NCBI GenBank assembly: GCA_027315345.1 | Contig: DAHUYE010000016.1 | Coordinates: 1 to 64,000 of the forward strand | Direction of reading: 5' to 3' | Source: Actinomycetota bacterium | Lineage (GTDB): Bacteria; Actinomycetota; Acidimicrobiia; Acidimicrobiales; JAJPHE01 | Length of the DNA stretch: 64,000 bases | Part shown: piece by piece, positions 1-8,368 of the stretch | How positions within the stretch are numbered: the stretch's first letter is position 1 | Layout: the number at the start of each line of letters is the position of its first letter | Translations under genes and position numbers: made by a program | Notes under the pieces: generated by a model | Database searches by the model: none | Told to the model about the DNA's origin: nothing | Seen by the model: only the letters and a program-made list of their open reading frames with translations

Positions 1-603
1 GACCGGATGCTGACCAACATGACCATCGAGGAGTGGGACGCCGTCATCAAGGTCCACCTGCGGGGCACCTTCGCCCCCTCCCGGTGGGCGGCCGCCTACT
101 GGCGGGAGCGGTCCAAGGCGGGGGAGACCAACGACGCCCGCATCATCAGCACCGCCTCACCGTCCGGCCTCTACGGGAACGTGGGCCAGGCCAACTACGG
201 GGCGGCCAAGGCCGGCATCGCCAGCTTCACCATCATCGCCGCCATGGAACTGGGCCGCTACGGCGTCACCGCCAACGCCATCGCCCCCGTCGCCCTGACC
301 CGCATGACCGAGAACCTGGGCATGGGCGCCGCCGCCGAGGCTCAGAAGCCCGAGGAGTTCAATGCCCTCTCGGCCGACAACATCGCCCCCCTGGTGGTGT
401 GGCTGGGCAGCCCGGAGTCCAAGGACGTCACCGGGCGGGTCTTCAACGTGGCCGGCGGGCGCATCAGCGTGGCCGAGGGCTGGCATGCCGGGCCCTCCGC
501 CGATAAGGGCGACCGCTGGGATCCGGCCGAGCTGGGCAAGGTCGTCCCCGACCTGGTGGCCAAGGCTCAGAAGAACGCCAACATGTCAGGCGCTATCGCC
601 TAG
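1..603 (+). CDS. Short-chain dehydrogenase/reductase, 5' truncated by window edge
   Basis: C-terminal part of an SDR-family NAD(P)-dependent oxidoreductase. The frame is open at base 1, so the N-terminal Rossmann glycine motif lies outside the window. The active-site Y-x3-K is visible in NYGAAKAG (Tyr64/Lys68 counting from the Met at base 7), preceded by the catalytic-serine strand IISTAS. The YGVTANAIAP segment that follows is typical of FabG-like members. The last 50 or so residues form a charged tail often seen in actinobacterial SDRs. The stop overlaps the stop of the convergent Nfu-like gene. The substrate cannot be told from the sequence. Confidence 0.9.
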   Translation, partial: DRMLTNMTIEEWDAVIKVHLRGTFAPSRWAAAYWRERSKAGETNDARIISTASPSGLYGNVGQANYGAAKAGIASFTIIAAMELGRYGVTANAIAPVALTRMTENLGMGAAAEAQKPEEFNALSADNIAPLVVWLGSPESKDVTGRVFNVAGGRISVAEGWHAGPSADKGDRWDPAELGKVVPDLVAKAQKNANMSGAIA

Positions 604-920
604 TAATAGCGCGGTACGTAGCCGCCGCGGCCGAGGGCGGCGCTCTCGGCCAGATCTGCCGACTCGTCCACCCCTCCGGTGACTTCGGTCACCCAGGGGA
701 GGCGGTCGCGCAGAATGCGCTCCACCCCGGCCTGGAGGGTGGTGGCGCTGATGGCGCAGGAGCTGCAGGAGCCCTGCAGCATGACCTCGACCTCCCCGGA
801 CTCCACGTCGGCGCTGACCAGGGCCAGGTCGCCCCCGTCGGCCTGTACCGCCGGGCGCATCATCTCGATCAGTGAATTGAGGGCGGCCAGCCGGCTGCCA
901 CGGTCCTCATCGCTAAGCAC
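600..920 (-). CDS. NifU C-terminal domain (Nfu-type) Fe-S scaffold/carrier
   Basis: A 106-residue single-domain protein of the NifU C-terminal family, which holds or transfers Fe-S clusters. It shows the family's IEMMRPAVQADGGD stretch and the cluster-binding C-x2-C in GSCSSCAIS. I chose the GTG at 920 because AGGAGG lies 4 nt upstream; a longer frame reaches 974 but adds residues unlike the family. It is convergent with the SDR gene and their stops overlap by a few bases. No suf or isc genes are nearby. Confidence 0.9.
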   Translation of the reverse strand: MLSDEDRGSRLAALNSLIEMMRPAVQADGGDLALVSADVESGEVEVMLQGSCSSCAISATTLQAGVERILRDRLPWVTEVTGGVDESADLAESAALGRGGYVPRYY

Positions 921-1006
921 AAAGCCTCCTGGGCATCTCGCCCATTCTGTCAACAAACCGGCCCCGCCTTTCATGCCCGGTTCGCCCCACCGGCCAGGAT
1001 GGACGG

Positions 1007-1420
1007 ATGACCCAGGCGTCGGAACCGGCCCGGGGCGACTCCGCTCTCCGGGTGGAACTACCCGCCCTGACCGGAGGTTGGTCGGTGGAGGGTGCGGACC
1101 TGCGGGCCAGCCTGGTGGTCCTGGAACCGGGGCAGGAGCTGGCCGCCCACGTCAACCGGGAGGCGGACGTCCTGCTGGCCGGGGTGGCCGGCCGGGGCGA
1201 GGTGGAGGTGGACGGGCGGGCCCACGCCCTCGGCCCCCTCGTGCTGGTCCACATTCCCAAGGGAACCAGCCGGCGCCTCCGGGCCGCCGTCGATGAGGAA
1301 CTGAAGCTCCTGGTCGTCCACCGCCGCACGGCCCGCTCCGGCTCCTGGCGCTGGCGGCCCCGCCGGCGCAAGCCCTGGGAGGACCCCTGGGAGGAGATAG
1401 AGACGGATCGGGCCGGTTAG
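1007..1420 (+). CDS. Cupin-domain protein
   Basis: A 137-residue protein with one cupin barrel: LEPGQELAAHVNREADVLLAGVAG, then GRGEVEVDGRAHAL and LVLVHIPKGTSRRLRA, matching the two conserved cupin motifs with a single His-Glu type metal site. The C-terminus is a short Arg/Trp/Pro-rich basic tail. It could be a small-molecule-binding or anti-sigma-like cupin; the sequence does not decide. It stands alone between convergent and divergent neighbours. Confidence 0.75.
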   Translation: MTQASEPARGDSALRVELPALTGGWSVEGADLRASLVVLEPGQELAAHVNREADVLLAGVAGRGEVEVDGRAHALGPLVLVHIPKGTSRRLRAAVDEELKLLVVHRRTARSGSWRWRPRRRKPWEDPWEEIETDRAG

Positions 1421-1451
1421 AAGATCGGCCCGGTCAGAAGGTCGGCCCGGG

Positions 1452-2840
1452 CTAGAAGGGGGCGCCCTCGGCCACCAGCGGCCAGGGCCGGATGCGTTCG
1501 GCCAGCAAGGCCAGATCGAGGAGGCGGGCGTCGTGATGATGGGGGGCCATGACCTGGAGGCCCACCGGGAGGGTGCCCAGGCGGCCGGCCGGGATGGAGA
1601 TGGCCGGGTTACCGGAGATGTTGGCCGGGATGGTCAGGGCCCCGGCGTTCTCCGGGCCCACCGTGCGGTCCCCGACCTTGGTGGACAGGGTTGTCTCGGC
1701 CGGAAAGGCGACGTCGGGGTTGGTGGCGCAGAAGACCACGTCGACCTGGTCGAACAGGTCGGCCATGGCCTCGTTGGCCTCCCGGCGTGCCCTCTCCCCC
1801 GCCGCCGCCATGGCCAGGTTGAAAGAACCCTCGGCCATGCGCAGGCCGAAGCCGATCTCGGTGGTCAGCTCCGCGGCGCAGTCGGGCCAGAGGTCGCCCA
1901 GCTCCTCCATCAGGGTGGCCAGGTTGGCCATGGCCCACTCCACCCCCAGGCCGGGCAGTTTCACCGGCACATCCACCAGCTGGATCCCGGCCGCTTTGGC
2001 CAGCTCCTCCGCCGCCGCCGTCACCAACTCGGCCACCTCGGGGCGGACCACGGCGCTGCCCAGATCGGGAGCGATGACGGCCCGCAGCCCGGACAGGTCC
2101 TGCCCACCCAGGCCGGCCTCCCAACCCTCCACCCGGGGCAGGCTGTAGGGGTCCCGGCTGTCGAAGCCGTTGGCCACGTCATAGAAGCGGGCCACGTCCC
2201 GCACCGAGCGGGCGAGGCAGCCCAGCACCACCGTCATGGGACCGATGGTCGTCCTGGGTCCCCGGGGGATGCGCCCGGCTGTCCCCTTCATCCCCACCAA
2301 CCCGCAGAAGCCGGCCGGGATGCGGATGGAGCCGCCCCCGTCCCCACCCGTGGCCAGGCTGACCAGACCTCCGGCCACCGCCGCCGCCGAGCCGGCCGAA
2401 GACCCCCCGGGGGTGGCCCGCGGGTCCCAGGGGTTGCGGGTGACGCCGTTGAGGGGGGTGACGCCGATGTTGAGCCCCCCGAACTCGCTGGCCGTGGTCT
2501 GGCCCACGAGTACCGCCCCGGCCTCCCGGAGCCGGCTGACCAGGGTGGAGTCGTGGTCCGAACGGCGGCCCTCGAAGACCCGGGACGCCTCGGTCAGGGG
2601 CCACCCGGCCACCGGGTCGAGCTGCTTGACCGCCACCGGCAGGCCCCCGAAGGGAAGCGACACGTCGGCCCGGTCGGCCGCCCCCCGGGCGGCCAGGGTG
2701 TCCACATGGCAGAAGGCGTTGAGCTCACTGGCCTCGATGGCGGCCAGAGTGGCCTCCAGCTCCTCGGCCGGCCGGCGCCCCCCGGAGCGGAACTCGTCCA
2801 TCAGCGAACAGGCATCCCCCAACCACGGCGTTTCGGACAT
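1452..2840 (-). CDS. Amidase signature family hydrolase
   Basis: A 462-residue amidase-signature enzyme that hydrolyses a carboxamide bond. The Ser-cisSer-Lys triad is visible: Lys72 in VAVKQLD, cis-Ser147 in PGGSSAGS and nucleophile Ser171 in GGDGGGSIRIPA. The Lys-to-Ser and Ser-to-Ser spacings of 75 and 24 match well-studied members such as FAAH. It lacks a gatC/gatB context, so a role as GatA is unlikely; it more probably acts on a small amide. The true substrate is unknown. Confidence 0.88.
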   Translation of the reverse strand: MSETPWLGDACSLMDEFRSGGRRPAEELEATLAAIEASELNAFCHVDTLAARGAADRADVSLPFGGLPVAVKQLDPVAGWPLTEASRVFEGRRSDHDSTLVSRLREAGAVLVGQTTASEFGGLNIGVTPLNGVTRNPWDPRATPGGSSAGSAAAVAGGLVSLATGGDGGGSIRIPAGFCGLVGMKGTAGRIPRGPRTTIGPMTVVLGCLARSVRDVARFYDVANGFDSRDPYSLPRVEGWEAGLGGQDLSGLRAVIAPDLGSAVVRPEVAELVTAAAEELAKAAGIQLVDVPVKLPGLGVEWAMANLATLMEELGDLWPDCAAELTTEIGFGLRMAEGSFNLAMAAAGERARREANEAMADLFDQVDVVFCATNPDVAFPAETTLSTKVGDRTVGPENAGALTIPANISGNPAISIPAGRLGTLPVGLQVMAPHHHDARLLDLALLAERIRPWPLVAEGAPF

Positions 2841-2979
2841 CGGCCCTTTCTACCAGCGGGGCCATTTGATCCGACCCCACCCCAGCGTTAACGGCATCGA
2901 ACCGGACTAGTCACCTAACGTCCCGACCTCCGCCGATCCCGCCCCGGACGCCCGGGTGCGGCCCCTGGAGGTTCTTCCC

Positions 2980-3471
2980 TTGTCACCGACCACCCTGGCA
3001 AAACGCGCCGGTCTGGCCGCCGCCGCACTCACCCTGCCCCTGGCCGTGTCCTCCGTCACCGCCGCCGCTCCGGCCTCGGCCAGCCTGGCCGCTCCGGCCT
3101 ACGACGCCGCCGCCTCCGGCTTCATCGCCTATTCGGTGGAGGCCGACCGGGCCTGGGTCCACATGGGCCCGCTCCAGCTCAGCCCGGTCCTGGACCAGGT
3201 GGCCCTGGCCCACGCCTATCAGATGGCGGAGGGGAACTACCTCTTCGACTCCCCCGACCTGGCCCGGGTGGTCGGGCCGTACGTGCCCGGGTGGCTGAGC
3301 CTGGGGGAGAACTCCGCCTACGGCTCCACGGCCGCCTCAGTGGCCTGGACCTTCGTCCACTCCCCACCCCACCTGGCCAACATCCTGGGTCCCTACGACC
3401 AGTACGGCGTAGCCGCCGTACGCAGCAATGGGATCCTCTGGGTGGCCGAGGTCTTCGCCGATCAGGGCTGA
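2980..3471 (+). CDS. Secreted CAP-domain (SCP/YkwD-like) protein
   Basis: A small secreted protein. I start it at TTG 2980 because GGAGG sits 8 nt upstream (2967-2971); the alternative GTG at 2956 has no such site. It has a positive N-terminus, a hydrophobic Ala/Leu core and an Ala-rich cleavage region ending near ASA, so it is a signal-peptide protein. The mature part has the CAP landmarks: an early helix, LSLGENSAYGS (the GEN motif) and HSPPHLANIL (S-x2-H-x2-N), ending in a V-A-E-V-F strand. CAP proteins occur in the extracytoplasmic space with varied roles; the function here is unknown. Confidence 0.8.
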   Translation: MSPTTLAKRAGLAAAALTLPLAVSSVTAAAPASASLAAPAYDAAASGFIAYSVEADRAWVHMGPLQLSPVLDQVALAHAYQMAEGNYLFDSPDLARVVGPYVPGWLSLGENSAYGSTAASVAWTFVHSPPHLANILGPYDQYGVAAVRSNGILWVAEVFADQG

Positions 3472-3526
3472 GTCAGTGGGCCGGCGCCCGCCGGGGCCGG
3501 GGCGCCGGGGCCGGGGCGCCGGAACA

Positions 3527-3561
3527 GCCACCGGGCGCGGCCGTAGGGCCGGCCCGGTGGC
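3527..3561. terminator. Candidate bidirectional terminator hairpin
   Basis: A perfect 10-bp stem (GCCACCGGGC, 3527-3536, with 3552-3561) whose loop contains a further GGCC/GGCC pairing. It sits between the convergent CAP gene and the zinc-ribbon gene. There is no T-tract, so Rho-independent activity is an inference from position and stem strength. Confidence 0.5.
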
Positions 3562-3567
3562 GGGGCC

Positions 3568-3720
3568 CTAAGAGGCCTTGCCCAGCATCCGGTTCATCTT
3601 GGTGCCGCACTGCGGGCACTGGCCCTGGGCGGCCCGCCGGCCATTGGCCAGCTCCACCTCAGCACCCTCAAACTCCCGCTTCTCACGGCACTTCACGCAG
3701 TAACCCTCAAACATAGGCAT
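3568..3720 (-). CDS. Small zinc-ribbon protein (DUF5679-like), 50 aa
   Basis: A 50-residue protein encoded from ATG 3720, with GGAG about 6 nt upstream. It starts MPMFEGYCVKCREKREFE and ends CPQCGTKMNRMLGKAS. The two C-x2-C pairs (Cys8/Cys11 and Cys35/Cys38) form a one-zinc ribbon. This layout fits the short DUF5679 family common in actinobacteria. The function is unknown; nucleic-acid or protein binding is possible. Confidence 0.8.
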   Translation of the reverse strand: MPMFEGYCVKCREKREFEGAEVELANGRRAAQGQCPQCGTKMNRMLGKAS

Positions 3721-3824
3721 AAGGCTCTCCTTCCGGGGGGCTCAAGAACGCTACCTGGCCCCCGGTACCAGATCGTGGATACCGCCCCGCTTTCCTCCCT
3801 GGGCCGGCCCGGACCGGAGCGGGT

Positions 3825-4184
3825 TCAGCGGAACCGGTTGCGCCGCTGGAGCCAGTCGTTGGCCCGGCCGTGGGCGTGGAAATGGTCCGGGATCTGGCGC
3901 ATGTTCCGGTCCACGTACCACCCCTCGGGGCCGAAGAGCCGGTCCGCCACCGTCTTGAGGGTCGCCAGCATCCGCTCCAGGTCGGCCTGGGGCGGCTCGA
4001 TGCCGTGGCGGTTCCAGACCACGATGGGCACGTCACAGGCCTCGCAGTCGGCCACCCAGCACAGGTCGTCCTCGTGGTGCCAGGGGGTGAAGCGGGCCGC
4101 CTCGCACAGCTCGCAGCCGGCCGCCTTCCCATCCCCGGACACCCCGGACGGGCCGGCCGGCCCCTCGGCGCCGGCGGCGGTCAC
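3825..4184 (-). CDS. HIT-like zinc protein, translationally coupled to trpA
   Basis: A 119-residue protein whose GTG start (4184) overlaps the trpA stop as GTGA, so it is the last gene of the trp operon. The N-terminal part has C-x2-C (CELCEAA), then EDDLCWVADCEACDVPIVV, laid out like the opening strands of HIT proteins. A C-terminal DHFHAHGR gives H-x-H-x-H, the HIT histidine signature, though the usual fourth residue pattern is altered. HIT proteins are nucleotide hydrolases or transferases; neither activity nor any role in tryptophan synthesis can be shown from the sequence. Confidence 0.72.
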   Translation of the reverse strand: MTAAGAEGPAGPSGVSGDGKAAGCELCEAARFTPWHHEDDLCWVADCEACDVPIVVWNRHGIEPPQADLERMLATLKTVADRLFGPEGWYVDRNMRQIPDHFHAHGRANDWLQRRNRFR

Positions 4185-4966
4185 CCGGCGTCGAGGGCGG
4201 CCCGGAACTCGGCCACCAGCTCAGCGGCGCCTTCCGGGCCTCCGCCATCGAGGAGGCGGCGGATCAGGGCCGAGCCGACCACCACCCCGTCCGCCTCCAG
4301 GCAGGCCTCCACGGCCTGGTCCGGGGTGGAGATGCCCACTCCGATGAGCACGGGCTTATCGGTCACGGCCTTGAGCCGCTTGGCCATGATGGACGCACTG
4401 GCGGCCAGGGCGGCCCGCTGGCCGGTCACCCCCATCAGCCCCACCCCGTAGACGAAGCCCCGCGAGCGCTCGCAGATGGCCGCCAGCCGGGTGTCGGTGG
4501 TGGTGGGGGCGGCCAGCATCACCGTCTCCACCCCGAAGTGATCCGCCGCCGCCGTCCAGTCCTCCGACTCGTCCAGGGGCAGGTCGGGCAGGATGGCCCC
4601 GGCCACCCCGGCGTCGGCCAGCAGAGAGGCCATGCGGCGGTGGCCGCCCCGGAAGATCAGGTTGTAATAGGTCATCACCGCCGTGGGGGCTCCGGGCCGG
4701 AGCCGGCCCAGGGTGTCGATGATCGCCCCCGGGGTGGTCCCACCGGCCAGGGCCCGGGCCGAGGCCTGCTGGATCACCGGGCCGTCCATGACCGGATCGG
4801 AGAAGGGAATCCCCACCTCGACCGCATCGGCCCCGGCCGCCACCACCGCTTCGATGACGGCCGGCCAGTCCTGGCCCAGGCCGCCGGTCACGTAGGGAAC
4901 GAGCAGCTTGGCCCCCTCGGCCCGGCGCCGGCGCAGGGCCGTCTCCAGGGGGCCGGCTTCGGTCAC
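4181..4966 (-). CDS. trpA: Tryptophan synthase alpha subunit
   Basis: Cleaves indole-3-glycerol phosphate to indole and glyceraldehyde 3-phosphate, passing indole to TrpB through the alpha2-beta2 tunnel. It is 261 residues from GTG 4966, which overlaps the trpB stop as GTGA. The catalytic pair is present: Glu50 in [12 protein letters not shown] and Asp61 in the following VMDGP. The phosphate-binding GVGIST segment is near the C-terminus. A much longer frame reading upstream through trpB is an artefact of high GC. Translational coupling with trpB would keep the subunits at equal levels. Confidence 0.97.
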   Translation of the reverse strand: MTEAGPLETALRRRRAEGAKLLVPYVTGGLGQDWPAVIEAVVAAGADAVEVGIPFSDPVMDGPVIQQASARALAGGTTPGAIIDTLGRLRPGAPTAVMTYYNLIFRGGHRRMASLLADAGVAGAILPDLPLDESEDWTAAADHFGVETVMLAAPTTTDTRLAAICERSRGFVYGVGLMGVTGQRAALAASASIMAKRLKAVTDKPVLIGVGISTPDQAVEACLEADGVVVGSALIRRLLDGGGPEGAAELVAEFRAALDAG

Positions 4967-6141
4967 AGGCGGTCGCCCAGCAGGTCCATGGCCTGGGCGG
5001 CGTCCTTGTCCCCCCGCCCGGAGAGGTTGATGAGAACGGTCGAGCCCCTGGGCACGGAGCGGCCCGCCTCCCGCATCAGCCAGGCCACGGCGTGGGCCGA
5101 CTCGAAGGCCGGGATGATCCCCTCCGTGCGGGACAGAAGCTGGAAGGCGTCCAGCACGGCGGCGTCGTCGACCGGCTCGTAGCGGGCCCGGCCGGTGGCG
5201 GCCAGGTGAGCGTGTTCGGGCCCCACCCCGGGGTAGTCCAGGCCGGCGGAGATGGAGTGGGCCTCGGCCACCTGACCGGCTTCGTCCTGGAGGAGATAGG
5301 ACTTCATGCCGTGGACCACCCCGGGTACGCCGTGGCCGATGGCGGCCCCGCCGGCGGCTTCCACCCCCACCAGCTGGGCATCCGTGTCGGCGAAACCGCT
5401 GAAGATCCCGGCCGCGTTGGAGCCCCCGCCCACGCAGGCCACCACCACGTCGGGGTGGCCCCCGTCCAACAGGCGCCGGCACTGCTCGTTGGCCTCGGTG
5501 CCCACCACCCGCTGGAGCTCGCGCACCATCCACGGGAAGGGATGGGGGCCCATGACCGAGCCCAGGCAGTAGTGGGTCGTCTCCACGGTGGCCACCCACT
5601 CCCGCAGGGCCTCGTTGACGGCGTCTTTGAGGGTGCGGCTGCCCGAAGCCACGGGGCGCACCTCGGCCCCCAGCAGGCGCATGCGGAAGACGTTGAGGGC
5701 CTGGCGTTCGACATCGACCTCGCCCATGTAGACCACGCACTCCAGCCCGAACAGGGCGGCGGCGGTGGCGGTGGCCACCCCGTGCTGGCCGGCCCCGGTC
5801 TCGGCTATGACCCGGTGCTTGCCCATGCGCCGGGTCAGGAGAGCCTGACCGACCACGTTGTTGATCTTGTGCGAGCCGGTATGGGCCAGGTCCTCCCGCT
5901 TGAGCAGGACCCGCACCCCCAGCTCCTCGGACAGCCGGGCGCACTCGGTGACCGGGGTGGGCCGCCCGGCGAAGTCCGCCAGTATCCGCTCGTACTCCTC
6001 CCGGAACTCCGGGTCCGCCCAGGCGGAACGGAACTCCCGGTCCAGTTCATCGCAGGCCTCGACCAGGGACTCGGGCACGTAGCGGCCCCCGAAATCCCCG
6101 AAGCGGCCCTGGGGGCCGGGCTCGCCCATCACCGCCGCCAT
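4963..6141 (-). CDS. trpB: Tryptophan synthase beta chain
   Basis: PLP enzyme that condenses indole with serine to give tryptophan. It is 392 residues, with the PLP lysine Lys92 in HTGSHKINN, the [10 protein letters not shown] loop, the phosphate-binding GGGSNA and a C-terminal SGRGDKD. The start ATG 6141 overlaps the trpF stop (TGATG), and AGGAGGAG lies 5 nt upstream. Its sequence is of the classical TrpB1 type. It lies third in the trpCFBA operon. Confidence 0.98.
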   Translation of the reverse strand: MAAVMGEPGPQGRFGDFGGRYVPESLVEACDELDREFRSAWADPEFREEYERILADFAGRPTPVTECARLSEELGVRVLLKREDLAHTGSHKINNVVGQALLTRRMGKHRVIAETGAGQHGVATATAAALFGLECVVYMGEVDVERQALNVFRMRLLGAEVRPVASGSRTLKDAVNEALREWVATVETTHYCLGSVMGPHPFPWMVRELQRVVGTEANEQCRRLLDGGHPDVVVACVGGGSNAAGIFSGFADTDAQLVGVEAAGGAAIGHGVPGVVHGMKSYLLQDEAGQVAEAHSISAGLDYPGVGPEHAHLAATGRARYEPVDDAAVLDAFQLLSRTEGIIPAFESAHAVAWLMREAGRSVPRGSTVLINLSGRGDKDAAQAMDLLGDRL

Positions 6142-6800
6142 CAGGTCTCCTCCTGCCAGTCATAGGGGGCGTCGTCTTCCTCGCCTTCGTAGACGGGCGG
6201 CTCGGCGGCCCGGGCGGCCAGGATGAAGGCCCGCAGCTTGGCCGGGTCCTTGTGGCCCGGGGAGCGCTCCACCCCGGTGGCCACGTCCACGCCCCAGGGC
6301 TTGACCCGGGCGATGGCCGAGGCCACGTTGCCCGGGTCGAGGCCGCCGGCCAGCAGGACCCGCACGCCGTCGGGCGCCTCCCCGGCCAGGGCCCAGTCGA
6401 AGACATGCCCGGAGCCGGGCGAAGCCGCATCCAGCATGATCACGTCGGCGCCGTACTCATCGGCCCGGCCCACGGACGGGTCCCCGGCCGGAAAGGCCTT
6501 GATGGTCATCGGCACCCGTTCGGCCACCCAGGCCACCGTCTCGGGGGTCTCCCGGCCGTGGAGTTGGGCCGCCTTGAGGCCGTTGCGGTTGACGGCTTCG
6601 ACCACCCGCTCCTTGGACTCGTCCCTGAACACGCCCACGGTGATGATCTCAGGAGGCAGGCGCTTGGTGATGTCACCCGCCACGGCCGGGGCGATCTGGC
6701 GGGGGGAGGGGGCGAAGATGAAACCGACCGAGTCGGCCCCCAGGGCCACGGCCAAGAGGGCGTCCTCCTCGCTGGTGGTGCCGCAGATCTTTACGAACAC
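6141..6800 (-). CDS. trpF: Phosphoribosylanthranilate isomerase
   Basis: Amadori isomerase of tryptophan synthesis. It is 219 residues from GTG 6800 with GGAGGGG upstream. The general-base cysteine is in KICGTT and the general-acid aspartate in [19 protein letters not shown] is the phosphate-binding loop. A short acidic tail ([12 protein letters not shown]) extends past the barrel. As trpF is present as a separate gene beside trpC, the organism does not need a bifunctional PriA for this step, so the nearby hisA can be a dedicated histidine enzyme. Confidence 0.95.
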   Translation of the reverse strand: MFVKICGTTSEEDALLAVALGADSVGFIFAPSPRQIAPAVAGDITKRLPPEIITVGVFRDESKERVVEAVNRNGLKAAQLHGRETPETVAWVAERVPMTIKAFPAGDPSVGRADEYGADVIMLDAASPGSGHVFDWALAGEAPDGVRVLLAGGLDPGNVASAIARVKPWGVDVATGVERSPGHKDPAKLRAFILAARAAEPPVYEGEEDDAPYDWQEET

Positions 6801-6815
6801 GCCGGCCCCTCCGCT

Positions 6816-7619
6816 CTACCCGCGGGCCGGGGCCGGCCGGGCCGCCCTCAGGGCGGCCACGGCCGCCGCCGGGTCGGGCGAGCGGACCAGGGACTCGCCC
6901 ACCAGGACGGCGTCGAAGCCCGCCCCGGCCAGACGGGCGGCATCCTCCGGTCCCCTGATCCCGGACTCGGCCACTTTGACCACGCCCGCCGGCATGGCCG
7001 CCGCCACCCGCACGGCCCGGCCGGTGTCGACCTCGAAGCTGAACAGGTCCCGCTGGTTGACCCCGACCACGGTCGCCCCCACCGCTAGGACCCGATCCAG
7101 CTCGGCCTCATCGTGGACCTCATGGAGCACGGCCAGACCCAATCCGGCGGCCCGGGCCGCCAGTTCCCCCAGCTCGGCGTCGGACAGAGCGGCGGCTATG
7201 AGCAGGATGGCGTCGGCCCCCATCAGGCGGGCGTCGGCCACGTCCAGGGCGCTCACGGTGAAATCCTTGCGCAGCACCGGCAGATCGGTGGCGGCCCGGG
7301 CCGCGGCCAGGTCGGCGGGCGAGCCCCCGAAGAACTCCACGTCGGTCAGAACCGACAGGCAGGCGGCCCCGCCGGCGGCGTAGGCCCGGGCCAACCCGGC
7401 GGGGTCCAGCCCGGAGGCCAGTTCCCCCTTGGACGGGCTGCGCCGCTTGACCTCGGAGATGACCGAGAGGCCCGGCGCCCGCAGGGCGGCGGTGAAGTCC
7501 CGGACCTGCTCAGCCCCGGCCATGGCCTCCGCCTCGGCGAATACCACCTCCGCCTCCCTCTGATCCCTCTCCCCCGCCGACCGGTGGGCGGCCAGGATGG
7601 CGTCGAGGTAGGTGGCCAT
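6816..7619 (-). CDS. trpC: Indole-3-glycerol phosphate synthase
   Basis: Ring-closing decarboxylase that makes indole-3-glycerol phosphate. It is 267 residues with VISEVKRRSPSKG (substrate and phosphate binding), the catalytic lysine in LRKDF, and GVNQRDL and AESGI strands of the TIM barrel. It is the first gene of trpCFBA, starts at ATG 7619, and is 15 bp from trpF. The 65 bp upstream are shared with the divergent response regulator and must hold both promoters; I see no trp leader peptide or attenuator there. Confidence 0.96.
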   Translation of the reverse strand: MATYLDAILAAHRSAGERDQREAEVVFAEAEAMAGAEQVRDFTAALRAPGLSVISEVKRRSPSKGELASGLDPAGLARAYAAGGAACLSVLTDVEFFGGSPADLAAARAATDLPVLRKDFTVSALDVADARLMGADAILLIAAALSDAELGELAARAAGLGLAVLHEVHDEAELDRVLAVGATVVGVNQRDLFSFEVDTGRAVRVAAAMPAGVVKVAESGIRGPEDAARLAGAGFDAVLVGESLVRSPDPAAAVAALRAARPAPARG

Positions 7620-7684
7620 CAGGATCCCCAGGATACGGGGCGGGCATTCACACTTTCCTCAAACTTCGGTGCCACGCTTTGGCC

Positions 7685-8368
7685 ATGCCCGGTGAGGCCG
7701 CCACCATCGTGGTGGTCGAGGACGACCACAACATCTCCGATCTGGTTGACCTCTACCTGCGCCGGGACGGTTTCCGGGTCATCCAGGCCGCCGACGGGGA
7801 GGCCGGCCTGGCCGCCGTGGCCCGGGAGCGGCCCCGGCTGGTCATCCTGGACGTGGGCCTGCCCGGCGGGATGGACGGGATCGAGGTCTGCCGGCGCCTG
7901 CGCCAGGCCGGGGATGTGCCCGTGCCCGTGCTCATGCTCACCGCCCGCGACGCCGAGGTGGACCGGGTCCTGGGCCTGGAGATGGGGGCGGACGACTACG
8001 TCACCAAACCCTTCTCCCCCCGGGAGCTGGTGGCCCGGGTCAAGGCCATCCTGCGCCGGGCCGAGGGACCGGTCCGGGAGGTGGAGGTCGTCTCCATCGG
8101 CCCCCTGGAGGTCGACCGGGGGCGGCGGGAGGTACGCCGGGATGGCGAGGTGGTGGCCCTGGCCACCCGGGAGTTCGATCTGCTGGCCCATCTGGCCGAG
8201 AACACCGGGCTGGTCCTGTCCCGCCGCCAGCTCCTCGACTCCGTGTGGGGCGCCGACTGGTACGGGGACGAGCGCACCGTGGACGTCCACATCCGCCAGC
8301 TGCGCAAGAAGCTGGGTGAGGACCTCCCCCTGGCCACCATCTGGGGTGTCGGGTACCGCCTCGGATGA
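7685..8368 (+). CDS. OmpR/PhoB-family response regulator
   Basis: DNA-binding response regulator of 227 residues (ATG 7685; a TTG two codons earlier is possible). The receiver has the acidic pair in VVEDDHN, phosphoacceptor Asp56 in VILDVGLPGGMDG, Thr in MLTARD and Lys in VTKPFSP. The C-terminal winged helix contains LATREFDLLAHL and TVDVHIRQLRKKLG, both family hallmarks. Its stop overlaps the kinase start as ATGA, so the pair is translated together. The stimulus and regulon are not evident. Confidence 0.95.
   Translation: MPGEAATIVVVEDDHNISDLVDLYLRRDGFRVIQAADGEAGLAAVARERPRLVILDVGLPGGMDGIEVCRRLRQAGDVPVPVLMLTARDAEVDRVLGLEMGADDYVTKPFSPRELVARVKAILRRAEGPVREVEVVSIGPLEVDRGRREVRRDGEVVALATREFDLLAHLAENTGLVLSRRQLLDSVWGADWYGDERTVDVHIRQLRKKLGEDLPLATIWGVGYRLG

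Noticed and set aside
4181-5944. 587-codon minus-strand frame covering trpA and most of trpB
   Set aside because: Only its last 261 codons are TrpA. The rest is an out-of-frame reading of trpB kept open by high GC content.
7620-7684. trp attenuator or leader peptide before trpC
   Set aside because: No short Trp-rich frame and no alternative stems were found in this 65-bp gap.
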